Source of the DNA: a bacterium
GTDB taxonomy: Bacteria > Verrucomicrobiota > Verrucomicrobiia > Opitutales > UBA953
Direction of reading: 5' to 3'
Assembly: GCA_009926645.1 (NCBI GenBank)
Contig: RFOO01000051.1
Location: forward strand, 1 to 6,773
DNA length: 6,773 nucleotides
Positions 1 to 6,291 of this stretch are shown piece by piece. How positions within the stretch are numbered: position 1 is the first letter of the stretch; each line of letters opens with the position of its first letter. The position numbers and the translations under genes were made by a program. Below the pieces are notes generated by a model that was not told the origin of the DNA, made no database searches, and was given only the letters and a program-made list of their open reading frames with translations.

Positions 1-686
1 CCAACATTGCAATACAGAGAGAGCTTCTGGCGGTTTTCGTCTCCGATTGGACGATCGGTGCGGCAGACTAATATATCGGGCTGAATTCCAATCTCGCGCA
101 ACTTGGCTACCGATTGTTGTGAAGGTTTGGTTTTGAGTTCTCCAGCGGCTTTAATGAAAGGTACTAAAGTGCAATGAAGGAAAGCGACGTTCTCTCGTCC
201 GGCGTCGTGTTGGAATTGACGTAGAGCCTCGAGGAACGGCAGGCCTTCGATGTCGCCTGTGGTTCCGCCGATTTCGGTGATTAAAACATCAACGCCTTCT
301 CCGCCTTTTAAAATGCGGTCTTTGATTTCATTCGTGATGTGCGGGATGACTTGGACGGTTTTGCCAAGGTAATCTCCGCGGCGTTCTTTTTGGATGACCG
401 TTTCGTAAACTTGTCCTGAGGTTAAACTATTCAGTCGGGAAAGTTCGCCTGAGGTAAATCGTTCGTAGTGTCCCAAGTCTAAGTCTGTTTCCGCTCCGTC
501 ATTGAGCACGTAAACTTCACCGTGCTGATAAGGGCTCATTGTCCCTGGGTCGACATTGAGGTAGGGGTCGAACTTTTGAATTCGAACTTTGAGGCCACGA
601 CATTCGAGAAGGGCGCCTAGGGCGGCAGCAGTCAGTCCTTTGCCCAAGGATGAGATGACACCTCCGGTGACGAATATGTATTTCAT
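1..686 (-). CDS. pyrG: CTP synthase, N-terminal synthetase domain (partial, cut by window edge)
   Basis: PyrG makes CTP from UTP, ATP and glutamine-derived ammonia, the last step of de novo pyrimidine nucleotide synthesis, in the cytoplasm. The first 228 residues are visible, against about 540 in the family, so most of the amidoligase domain is present and the C-terminal glutamine amidotransferase domain lies outside the window. Visible motifs are MKYIFVTGGVISSLGKGL at the N-terminus (P-loop-like ATP site, Lys16), KFDPYLNVDPGTMSP (residues 38-52), QHGEVYVLNDGAETDLDLG (54-72, with Asp70 matching the Mg2+-binding Asp of E. coli PyrG), ERRGDYLGKTVQVIPHITNE (101-120), EIGGTTGDIEGLPFLEA (138-154, Glu138 the second metal ligand) and GELKTKPSQQSV (182-193). 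The ATG at 684-686 fits the usual N-terminus; no Shine-Dalgarno precedes it (bases just upstream read ACCACCCAC). The gene diverges from sdhC, and a terminator-like hairpin lies in its leader. Identification is secure. Confidence 0.98.
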   Translation of the reverse strand, partial: MKYIFVTGGVISSLGKGLTAAALGALLECRGLKVRIQKFDPYLNVDPGTMSPYQHGEVYVLNDGAETDLDLGHYERFTSGELSRLNSLTSGQVYETVIQKERRGDYLGKTVQVIPHITNEIKDRILKGGEGVDVLITEIGGTTGDIEGLPFLEALRQFQHDAGRENVAFLHCTLVPFIKAAGELKTKPSQQSVAKLREIGIQPDILVCRTDRPIGDENRQKLSLYCNV

Positions 687-706
687 GTGGGTGGTGACGA
701 TCGGTG

Positions 707-757
707 TTTTTTGTAAAAAAGATAAGACCGGCTGGTCCTTATGACGGGAGGCCGGTC
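707..757 (-). terminator. Terminator-like hairpin in the pyrG leader (candidate attenuator)
   Basis: Read on the minus strand, GACCGGC (757-751) can pair with GCCGGTC (732-726) as a perfect 7-bp GC-rich stem. Inside it, TCC (749-747) can pair with GGA (738-736). The stem is followed by TTATC and then six T residues (720-715), the layout of an intrinsic terminator with a slightly late U-tract. It ends about 20-40 bases before the pyrG ATG, and the next gene upstream points the other way, so there is no obvious upstream minus-strand gene for it to terminate. The natural reading is premature termination in the pyrG leader. pyrG is known to be controlled by leader termination in some Firmicutes, but the sequence here does not match that system specifically. 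This is structural inference by eye, with no folding calculation. Confidence 0.42.
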
Positions 758-798
758 TGGACTTTCGAATGTCATTGGCTCTGGAAAGGGAGGCAAGC

Positions 799-889
799 GG
801 TTTTTCTGCCTAGAATGTCGGCTTCTAGGGGCCTGCCTATGAGGATTTTTCACTGCCGTGGTGGGTTGGCCTAATACCTCATAAAAACC
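799..889 (-). promoter_or_regulatory. Possible branched RNA structure upstream of pyrG
   Basis: Three inverted repeats nest in 91 bases (plus-strand coordinates). An outer helix pairs GGTTTT (799-804) with AAAACC (884-889). Inside it are CCTAGAA (809-815) with TTCTAGG (823-829), closing a 7-base loop, and TATGAGG (838-844) with CCTCATA (877-883), enclosing 32 bases. Together they make a three-way junction, an architecture common in structured leaders. The orientation is uncertain: the downstream terminator-like hairpin favours the minus strand (pyrG), but a long sdhC leader on the plus strand is not excluded. An alternative helix, GAGGATTTTT (841-850) with AAAAACCCTC (883-892) with one mismatch, competes with it. 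No known riboswitch consensus was recognised. Confidence 0.25.
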
Positions 890-973
890 CTCTCTACGGG
901 GTGGGAAGGGTAGTTTTGCCTGATTAGATGCTTTGCACTTGGCTTCCCCCACACGTTAATAACCTTTTTACCT

Positions 974-1645
974 ATGCCTGAAAGTTCTTGTTCTCCCTGC
1001 TGTCAGCCTGCCTCCATCGGCAAAAAAATCATTATGGCCCTCACGGGTTTGGTCTTAGCAGGTTTTGTTCTCGGTCACATGTCGGGGAATTTATTGATGT
1101 TTAAGGGCCCCCAAGCGATTAACGCTTACGCTGAATGGTTACACAGCCACCCTGGCGCTCTTTGGATCGCACGCTTTATTTTGATTCTCAGCGTGATCGG
1201 TCACATTTGGACAGGTATTCTGCTTACGCTGGAAAATCGTGCCGCGCGTGCAGGTGGACCTGCGATTGATGCTACACGTCGTGCTTCAATCTCTTCTCGA
1301 ACAATGCCCTATTCTGGCATCGTGATTCTCGCTTTTCTGGGTTTTCACCTTCTCCATTACACTTTTCGCAAGGTAGCGTTAGGGGGTAAGGATTTTGGTG
1401 AAGACGTTTACGCGATGGTGGTTTTCGGTTTTTCCAGTCCAGCGGTTTCAGTTTTTTATATCGTAAGCATGCTTTTACTCTGCCTGCACTTAAGTCATGG
1501 TGTGAGCAGTGTTTTCCAAACCTTGGGTCTGCGTAATGAACGTTGGCGCGGACGTGTTGATTTGATCGCTACCGCCTATGGCTGGATTATTGCCCTTGGT
1601 TTTATCTCGATACCTTTAGCCGTTCTTCTCGGCTGCATTAAGTAA
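974..1645 (+). CDS. sdhC: Succinate dehydrogenase cytochrome b subunit (b558 family, type B membrane anchor)
   Basis: SdhC is the single membrane anchor of a type B succinate:quinone oxidoreductase. It binds two b hemes and passes electrons between the SdhB iron-sulfur centres and quinone. The 223-residue protein shows about five hydrophobic helices, near residues 18-42, 62-86, 112-131, 155-182 and 196-221, as expected for the fused C/D anchor of Bacillus SdhC or Wolinella FrdC. Candidate heme-ligand histidines are His35 (VLGHMSGN), His77 (VIGHIWTG), His125 or His128 (GFHLLHY) and His172 or His175 (LHLSHGVSS). The His35-His77 spacing of 42 matches that of the first two ligands in Bacillus. 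HLSHGVSSVFQTLG is characteristic of the b558 family. The N-terminus has three cysteines (SSCSPCCQ). ATG 974 is the first ATG after an in-frame stop at 911-913. No Shine-Dalgarno is present. It is the first gene of sdhCAB, 5 bases before sdhA. Confidence 0.95.
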   Translation: MPESSCSPCCQPASIGKKIIMALTGLVLAGFVLGHMSGNLLMFKGPQAINAYAEWLHSHPGALWIARFILILSVIGHIWTGILLTLENRAARAGGPAIDATRRASISSRTMPYSGIVILAFLGFHLLHYTFRKVALGGKDFGEDVYAMVVFGFSSPAVSVFYIVSMLLLCLHLSHGVSSVFQTLGLRNERWRGRVDLIATAYGWIIALGFISIPLAVLLGCIK

Positions 1646-1650
1646 GCCCC

Positions 1651-3579
1651 ATGAAACTCGAATCAAAAATTCCTACTGGCCCTCTTGCCGACAAGTGGAA
1701 CAACCACAAAGCGAAGCTTCGCTTAGTCAATCCAGCGAATCGTCGCAAATACCACATCATTGTGGTTGGATCAGGTTTGGCTGGCTCGGCGGCGGCCGCT
1801 TCGTTTGCCGAAATGGGCTATGAGGTTTCTTGTTTTTGCTATCAAGATAGTCCCCGTCGTGCTCACTCCATTGCCGCTCAAGGCGGAATTAATGCAGCGA
1901 AGAATTATCAAAACGACGGTGATAGCGTGCGTCGTTTATTTTTAGATACGATTAAAGGTGGAGATTATCGAGCTCGTGAAGCGAACGTCTATCGCCTTGC
2001 TCAGGTTTCGACTTCGATTATCGATCAGTGTGTTGCGCAAGGTGTACCTTTTGCCCGTGAATACGGCGGTTTATTAGCGAATCGTTCTTTCGGCGGTGCT
2101 CAGGTTTCTCGTACTTTTTACGCACGTGGCCAAACGGGTCAGCAGCTTTTGCTGGGAGCTTACTCCGCACTCTCGCGTCAAATCGGTGCGGGCACAGTGA
2201 AAATGTATGCGCGACACGAGATGCTCGATTTGGTTTTAGTGGACGGCCAAGCGAAAGGTATCGTTACCCGTAATTTAGTGAATGGCGAAATCAAAGCCTG
2301 GGCTTCCGATGTGGTCGTGCTTTGCACGGGAGGCTATGGTAATGTTTTCTATCTTTCGACCAATGCACAGGGCTGTAATGTGACAGCGACTTTCCGTGCG
2401 CACCGTCGCGGTGCTGGTTTTGCGAATCCTTGCTATACGCAAATTCACCCCACCTGTATTCCTGTTCACGGCGAAGATCAATCGAAGTTAACTTTAATGT
2501 CCGAATCACTCCGCAATGACGGGCGAGTTTGGGTGCCTAAAGATAAGGCGGACTGCGGAAAGCCTGCTTCGGAAATTCCTGAGGACCGTCGCGATTATTT
2601 CCTCGAGCGCAAATACCCCAGTTACGGTAATCTTGCTCCACGCGATATTTCTTCGCGTGCAGCCAAGGAGGTTTGTGACGAAGGACGTGGGGTTGGTCAA
2701 ATGGTCGACGGTAAGCGCCTCGGTGTTTACCTTGATTTCTCTGCAGCCATTAATCGTCTCGGCGAATCGGCTATCCGCGAACGCTACGGCAATTTGTTTG
2801 ATATGTATGAAAATATCACGGGAGAGAATGCCTACCGTCAGCCGATGCGTATTTTCCCTGCCGTGCACTACACCATGGGTGGTCTTTGGGTAGATTATAA
2901 TTTGCAGTCGAACATTCCTGGATTGTTCGTGGGCGGTGAAGCAAACTTCTCGGACCACGGTGCCAATCGCTTAGGTGCTTCGGCGCTTATGCAGGGTCTT
3001 GCCGATGGTTACTTTGTTTTACCCTACACAGTGACGGATTACTTGGCGGGTGTAGGATTATCGGGTCGTCCTTCCGTGGATCGACCTGAGTTTAAAGCGG
3101 CGGTGAAGGAAGTCCAAGACCGCACGCAATGGTTTTTACAGAATAAGGGTACGCGTTCTGCACGTAGCTATCACAAAGAGCTCGGTAAGATTGTTTGGGA
3201 GAAATGTGGAATGGCGCGTGACAAAGCGGGCTTGCAGCAAGCCATTAAAGACCTCGAAGCGCTCCGCGCTGATTTCTGGAAGAATGTGCGAGTTGTCGGT
3301 TCAGGAGAACAATTAGCTCCCGAACTGGAACGGGCGGGTCGCGTGGCCGACTTCCTTGATTTTGGTATCATGATGTGTCTCGATGCCCTCTCACGTGAAG
3401 AATCCTGCGGAGGTCACTTCCGCACGGAGTATCAAGACAGTGGGGAAGCGAAGCGTAATGATGATCAATTTGCCCATGCTGCAGTCTGGGAGTGGCAGGG
3501 TGAAAACAAGCATCCCGTTCGTCATATCGAGCCTCTCGTCTATGAAGAGGTTCAATTCACCACTCGCTCTTACAAATAA
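1651..3579 (+). CDS. sdhA: Succinate dehydrogenase/fumarate reductase flavoprotein subunit
   Basis: SdhA is the catalytic subunit facing the cytoplasm. It interconverts succinate and fumarate using covalently bound FAD and passes electrons to SdhB. The length of 642 residues is typical of the type B subfamily. The FAD dinucleotide fold is HIIVVGSGLAGSAAAASFAE (residues 35-54). The covalent flavin histidine is His72 in RRAHSIAAQGGINAA. Active-site and substrate-binding regions include TQIHPTCIPVHG (263-274), LMSESLRNDGR (282-292), LAPRDISSRA (328-337, with the proposed proton-transfer Arg331), HYTMGGLWVD (406-415) and GGEANFSDHGANRLGASALMQG (428-449, Arg440). The C-terminal SCGGHFRTEYQ (585-595) is also typical. 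The LMSESLRNDGR form, rather than the proteobacterial LITEAARGEG type, fits the Bacteroidota/epsilon-like group. It sits 5 bases after sdhC and 5 before sdhB. The direction of catalysis in vivo cannot be told from sequence. Confidence 0.97.
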   Translation: MKLESKIPTGPLADKWNNHKAKLRLVNPANRRKYHIIVVGSGLAGSAAAASFAEMGYEVSCFCYQDSPRRAHSIAAQGGINAAKNYQNDGDSVRRLFLDTIKGGDYRAREANVYRLAQVSTSIIDQCVAQGVPFAREYGGLLANRSFGGAQVSRTFYARGQTGQQLLLGAYSALSRQIGAGTVKMYARHEMLDLVLVDGQAKGIVTRNLVNGEIKAWASDVVVLCTGGYGNVFYLSTNAQGCNVTATFRAHRRGAGFANPCYTQIHPTCIPVHGEDQSKLTLMSESLRNDGRVWVPKDKADCGKPASEIPEDRRDYFLERKYPSYGNLAPRDISSRAAKEVCDEGRGVGQMVDGKRLGVYLDFSAAINRLGESAIRERYGNLFDMYENITGENAYRQPMRIFPAVHYTMGGLWVDYNLQSNIPGLFVGGEANFSDHGANRLGASALMQGLADGYFVLPYTVTDYLAGVGLSGRPSVDRPEFKAAVKEVQDRTQWFLQNKGTRSARSYHKELGKIVWEKCGMARDKAGLQQAIKDLEALRADFWKNVRVVGSGEQLAPELERAGRVADFLDFGIMMCLDALSREESCGGHFRTEYQDSGEAKRNDDQFAHAAVWEWQGENKHPVRHIEPLVYEEVQFTTRSYK

Positions 3580-3584
3580 TCTTT

Positions 3585-4406
3585 ATGGTAAAGGAAAACG
3601 GAAATTCCGATCAACACGGCCGCACGCTCTCGTTGCGTCTGCGTGTTTGGCGTCAAAATCGTGGCCAACCCGGTCACTTCGAAGAGCACTTTCTTGCCGC
3701 CGTGCCAGAAACAGCGTCCTTCTTGGAAATGATGGACATGCTCAATGAGCAATTAATCCGTGAAGGGAAGGACACCTTTGCATTTGATCACGATTGCCGT
3801 GAAGGAATTTGTGGCATGTGCTCGATGACCATTAATGGTATGCCCCATGGCCCATTGCCTGGCGTCACCACTTGTCAGTTGCACATGCGCAACTTCCGCG
3901 ATGGTGAAACCATTACCGTTGAGCCTTGGCGCGCTCGTGCTTTCCCTGTTCTGAAAGACTTGGCGGTTGATCGTTCTGCTTTCGATAAAGTCATTCAATC
4001 TGGCGGATTCATCACGGTGCGCACGGGTTCGGCTCCGGAAGCTAATCACACTCTCGTCCCCAAGCAGGTTGCCGATGAGGCGATGGATGCTGCGGAATGT
4101 ATCGGGTGTGGAGCTTGCGTGGCCTCTTGTAAGAATGGTTCGGCGATGCTTTTCGTAGGCGCTAAGATTAATCACCTGAACATTCTGCCGCAAGGTCAGC
4201 CCGAGCGTGAGCGTCGTACGTTAGCGATGGTGAAAACGATGGATGAAGCTGGTTTTGGTAACTGCACTAACTATGGCGAGTGCCAAGCTCACTGTCCTAA
4301 GAGCATCACGCTGGATGTGATTGCTAAACTCAATCGAGACTATTTGCGCGCTCGCGTGAAAGAGTTCTTCTCTTCCACCGGTAAGCCCAGCAAGGGCGGC
4401 GAGTAA
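3585..4406 (+). CDS. sdhB: Succinate dehydrogenase/fumarate reductase iron-sulfur subunit
   Basis: SdhB carries electrons from the SdhA flavin to the hemes and quinone in SdhC through three iron-sulfur clusters. It is 273 residues long. The N-terminal ferredoxin-like domain binds [2Fe-2S] through CREGICGMC (Cys71, Cys76, Cys79) and Cys97 (VTTCQ). The C-terminal domain has CIGCGACVASCK (Cys172, Cys175, Cys178, Cys182) and NCTNYGECQAHCPK (Cys227, Cys233, Cys237). By analogy with E. coli SdhB, Cys172/175/178/237 hold [4Fe-4S] and Cys182/227/233 hold [3Fe-4S]. All ligands are present, so the subunit looks functional. The stretch KNGSAMLFVGAKINHLNILPQGQPE is typical of the type B family. The ATG at 3585 lies 5 bases after the sdhA stop, with pyrimidines (TCTTT) rather than a Shine-Dalgarno between them. 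It is the last gene of the operon, and its stop lies 7 bases from the convergent GH20 gene. Confidence 0.97.
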   Translation: MVKENGNSDQHGRTLSLRLRVWRQNRGQPGHFEEHFLAAVPETASFLEMMDMLNEQLIREGKDTFAFDHDCREGICGMCSMTINGMPHGPLPGVTTCQLHMRNFRDGETITVEPWRARAFPVLKDLAVDRSAFDKVIQSGGFITVRTGSAPEANHTLVPKQVADEAMDAAECIGCGACVASCKNGSAMLFVGAKINHLNILPQGQPERERRTLAMVKTMDEAGFGNCTNYGECQAHCPKSITLDVIAKLNRDYLRARVKEFFSSTGKPSKGGE

Positions 4407-4413
4407 TCTTTTG

Positions 4414-6129
4414 TTAAAGAAGCTTCGTGGACTTAACCAAGGTTAAGTCCACGAGGTAACGTGAGAGAAGCTGCTGTGCTTGAAATGAATCCAAGGCAAA
4501 GCCTCGTGCGCGATTGAGTCCTGCTTGAGCACAATCAATGCCCACTAAAAGTTCTTCGCGCACTGTTTCTTGCGCAATCTGCATAACCAGTTCACGACCT
4601 TCTTCTAAGTAGTCTAAAGCGCGATTAATCTCGGCTAAACTCACTCCCTCGACGGCTTGCTTGAGATTCTCAGGCGAGGCAGTGAGAAACTCCCAACTCA
4701 AACTCTTATTGCGAATGGATTTTTCGATACACGAATCAAGTTTTCCAAGATGGCGTAAGGCTTGGGCGGTGATGGTGGCATCTTGCGCATCGAGTTCGCC
4801 TAGAATGGCACAGGCTCTATCGGCATCGTCTTTTTGATTGGCGGCAAAACACCACGCTTGGGCCAAGCCTGCACCCATTGGCAGCCAGGCAGTTGGCCAA
4901 GGTTGATGCGTTCCATTATCTCCCCAGGCTGTGAGCAAGATCCCTTGAGCTTCACATCGAATGGCCGCACTCATGGCTTCGGCTTGATTGGTTAAGGCGT
5001 TAGGCAAACGACCAGTGAAACTTTGCCAAGTGCTTGTGCCAGGTGCGATGAGGTAGGATCGCCCCAATTCTTTGAGCCGCCCAGCTTGTTCTAAGAAGGG
5101 GTGGCCAGCGTCGTATCCCCAAATGACAGGGATGGCGAGAACTGGAGCCTGGGCTGCGTAGGTGAGGTCCTCTAATAATATATCGCCCCAAAACTGAGGT
5201 GTGCGACCACGGGTTTCGACTAAGGCACAAAGTTTTTTTAGGTGAGAGAGGTAGACAGAGTGTTTTCCCTGACGCTCAACTTGTTCTTTGCTATGTCCCT
5301 GTCCTAATTCCCAGGGCTCGTCGCCACCGATATTCACTTGGCGACTGCGGAAGTGGGGAAGGTAAGCATCGAGCAGGGAACGGATAAACTCGAGGGAGTC
5401 TTGATCGGGTTTTAGCGTACTCGGGTGCTCTTTAAATTGACCCGTTAGTGGGTGAATCCAGCCATTAGGACATTCAGCCAAGGCACGATAGCGGGGGTGG
5501 CGAAGCCACCGTTCCATGTGGCCGAATGTATTGAAATTAGGAACAAGTTCGATGCCAAGGTTAGCACACTCGCGATCGAGTTGCTCTATTTCTGCAGGTA
5601 AAAGCGGCGATGCATTTTCCCAAACCGTTTCGTGTCCAGGAAAGGCAAATGTATGTTCGATATACAACTGCAATTGATTCACGCGTAAGTGCGCCAAGGC
5701 GCGAATCAATCGACGCAATTCTTTTTGCGTGGGCACCTTGCAGCGTGAAATATCCAACATGAATCCACGGACCGAACAATCGGGACCATCTAAAATGTCA
5801 CAACAGGGTAGGGCTTCAGGATTTTGCTCCGCAATTTGTCGTAAAGTTTGAGCTCCATAAAAAAGTCCCGCGGCGTCGCGTGCTTTACAATGTATCCCGC
5901 TCGAGGTTATCTCCAAAAAATACGATTCGCGATCCAGTGACTCGGCATACTCCAGACGACAAGGTGTTTTTTGATTTTCATCTAATGCCCGTTCCGCTTC
6001 AGCGATGTTTTGGGGTAAACTATCCAGAAAATGACGAGTGGGGTGGGGGGCTGGGGGCACCGCTAAAAAACCTCCACGTAGGCTCAATTCTCGAGGTCGG
6101 GGAAACAACTTAGGCAGTTGAGCGCGCAT
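4414..6129 (-). CDS. GH20 beta-N-acetylhexosaminidase, GcnA-like, probably cytoplasmic
   Basis: This is a 571-residue exo-glycosidase predicted to remove terminal beta-linked GlcNAc or GalNAc from small glycans by the substrate-assisted GH20 mechanism. Residues 1-115 look like the N-terminal alpha/beta domain that precedes many GH20 barrels (AAGLFYGAQTLRQI at 86-99). The TIM barrel follows: CSVRGFMLDISRCKVP (118-133, substrate-binding Arg121), LQLYIEHTFAFPGHE (153-167), VPNFNTFGHMERWLRHPRY (196-214), and VNIGGDEPWELGQGHSK (265-281) with the catalytic Asp270-Glu271 pair. Then come FWGD (313-316), TSTWQSFTGR (365-374) and LTAWGDNG (399-406). The remaining 140 residues look helical. The EHTFAF, FGHMERWL and GDEPWELGQG motifs point to the GcnA-like branch. 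No signal peptide or lipobox is seen (MRAQLPKLFPRPREL), suggesting cytoplasmic action on imported oligosaccharides. The ATG at 6127-6129 is the only upstream ATG in frame; an in-frame stop lies three codons before it. Exact substrate unknown. Confidence 0.92.
   Translation of the reverse strand: MRAQLPKLFPRPRELSLRGGFLAVPPAPHPTRHFLDSLPQNIAEAERALDENQKTPCRLEYAESLDRESYFLEITSSGIHCKARDAAGLFYGAQTLRQIAEQNPEALPCCDILDGPDCSVRGFMLDISRCKVPTQKELRRLIRALAHLRVNQLQLYIEHTFAFPGHETVWENASPLLPAEIEQLDRECANLGIELVPNFNTFGHMERWLRHPRYRALAECPNGWIHPLTGQFKEHPSTLKPDQDSLEFIRSLLDAYLPHFRSRQVNIGGDEPWELGQGHSKEQVERQGKHSVYLSHLKKLCALVETRGRTPQFWGDILLEDLTYAAQAPVLAIPVIWGYDAGHPFLEQAGRLKELGRSYLIAPGTSTWQSFTGRLPNALTNQAEAMSAAIRCEAQGILLTAWGDNGTHQPWPTAWLPMGAGLAQAWCFAANQKDDADRACAILGELDAQDATITAQALRHLGKLDSCIEKSIRNKSLSWEFLTASPENLKQAVEGVSLAEINRALDYLEEGRELVMQIAQETVREELLVGIDCAQAGLNRARGFALDSFQAQQLLSRYLVDLTLVKSTKLL
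4422..4457. terminator. Long perfect hairpin at the sdhB/GH20 convergent junction
   Basis: TCGTGGACTTAACC (4425-4438) is followed by AA and then its exact complement GGTTAAGTCCACGA (4441-4454). The practical fold is a 13-bp stem with a CAAG loop, extendable by the wobble and G-C pairs of 4422-4424 with 4455-4457. It begins about 15 bases after the sdhB stop and lies inside the final codons of the GH20 gene, encoding its residues from about 558 to 567. Neither side has a clean U-tract (weakly CTTCTTTAAC on the minus strand), so it is not a textbook intrinsic terminator. Its position between two convergent genes makes bidirectional termination or 3'-end stabilisation the simplest role. Confidence 0.55.
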
Positions 6130-6165
6130 GCCATTTCATCGTTAATCATGTCTTTCTGTCGAGCA

Positions 6166-6177
6166 AGCCTGCAGGCT
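6166..6177. repeat. 12-bp perfect palindrome between GH20 and metK
   Basis: AGCCTGCAGGCT is its own reverse complement. It is flanked by AGCA (6162-6165) and TGCT (6182-6185), so a slightly larger dyad is possible. It lies 37 bases upstream of the GH20 start in the divergent region shared with metK, a place where a dimeric repressor operator for the hexosaminidase would fit. No regulator gene is in the window, and the assignment is only positional. Confidence 0.3.
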
Positions 6178-6222
6178 CTCGTGCTGGAGATGCGGTTTTG
6201 ATGCCCGAAAGGCCTTAATGAC

Positions 6223-6251
6223 GTATCTTTTTATCAAGATACATTGATGAA
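6223..6251 (+). promoter_or_regulatory. Two overlapping, mutually exclusive hairpins upstream of metK
   Basis: GTATCTT (6223-6229) pairs with AAGATAC (6236-6242) around a 6-base loop. TTTATCAA (6230-6237) can instead pair with TTGATGAA (6244-6251) with one wobble. The two helices share bases 6236-6237 and each uses the other's loop, so they cannot coexist. They lie 40-70 bases before the metK start. No SAM riboswitch consensus is recognisable around them, and the TTGATG at 6244 could alternatively be part of a promoter -35 element. The repeats are AT-rich and short, so chance is a real possibility. Confidence 0.22.
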
Positions 6252-6291
6252 CACTTGCTAACCCGTCTTTATTGCTTTGGCTTAACTCACC

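Noticed and set aside
799..889. Purine-type riboswitch, prompted by the three-way junction with 7-bp arms
   Set aside because: One arm encloses 32 bases instead of a 7-base loop, and the conserved junction bases are not present.
683..952. An 89-codon open frame on the minus strand spanning the pyrG-sdhC intergenic region
   Set aside because: It overlaps the pyrG start, has a Pro/Arg/Ser-rich composition with no recognisable domain, and covers the inverted repeats; more likely non-coding leader than a gene.
933..960. sigma70-like promoter for sdhC (TTGCAC, 16 bases, GTTAAT)
   Set aside because: Each box matches the consensus poorly (3/6 and 4/6). It would give a nearly leaderless sdhC mRNA, which is interesting but not supported enough to annotate.
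2506..2958. A 150-codon minus-strand open frame inside sdhA
   Set aside because: It is antisense to a strongly conserved part of SdhA and has no family resemblance; a by-product of sdhA codon use.
3753..4193. A 146-codon minus-strand open frame inside sdhB
   Set aside because: It is antisense to the iron-sulfur cluster region of SdhB and encodes nothing recognisable.
6130..6291. SAM-I, SAM-II or related SAM riboswitch before metK
   Set aside because: I looked for the conserved core motifs and did not find them; only short hairpins are visible. A covariance search would be decisive.
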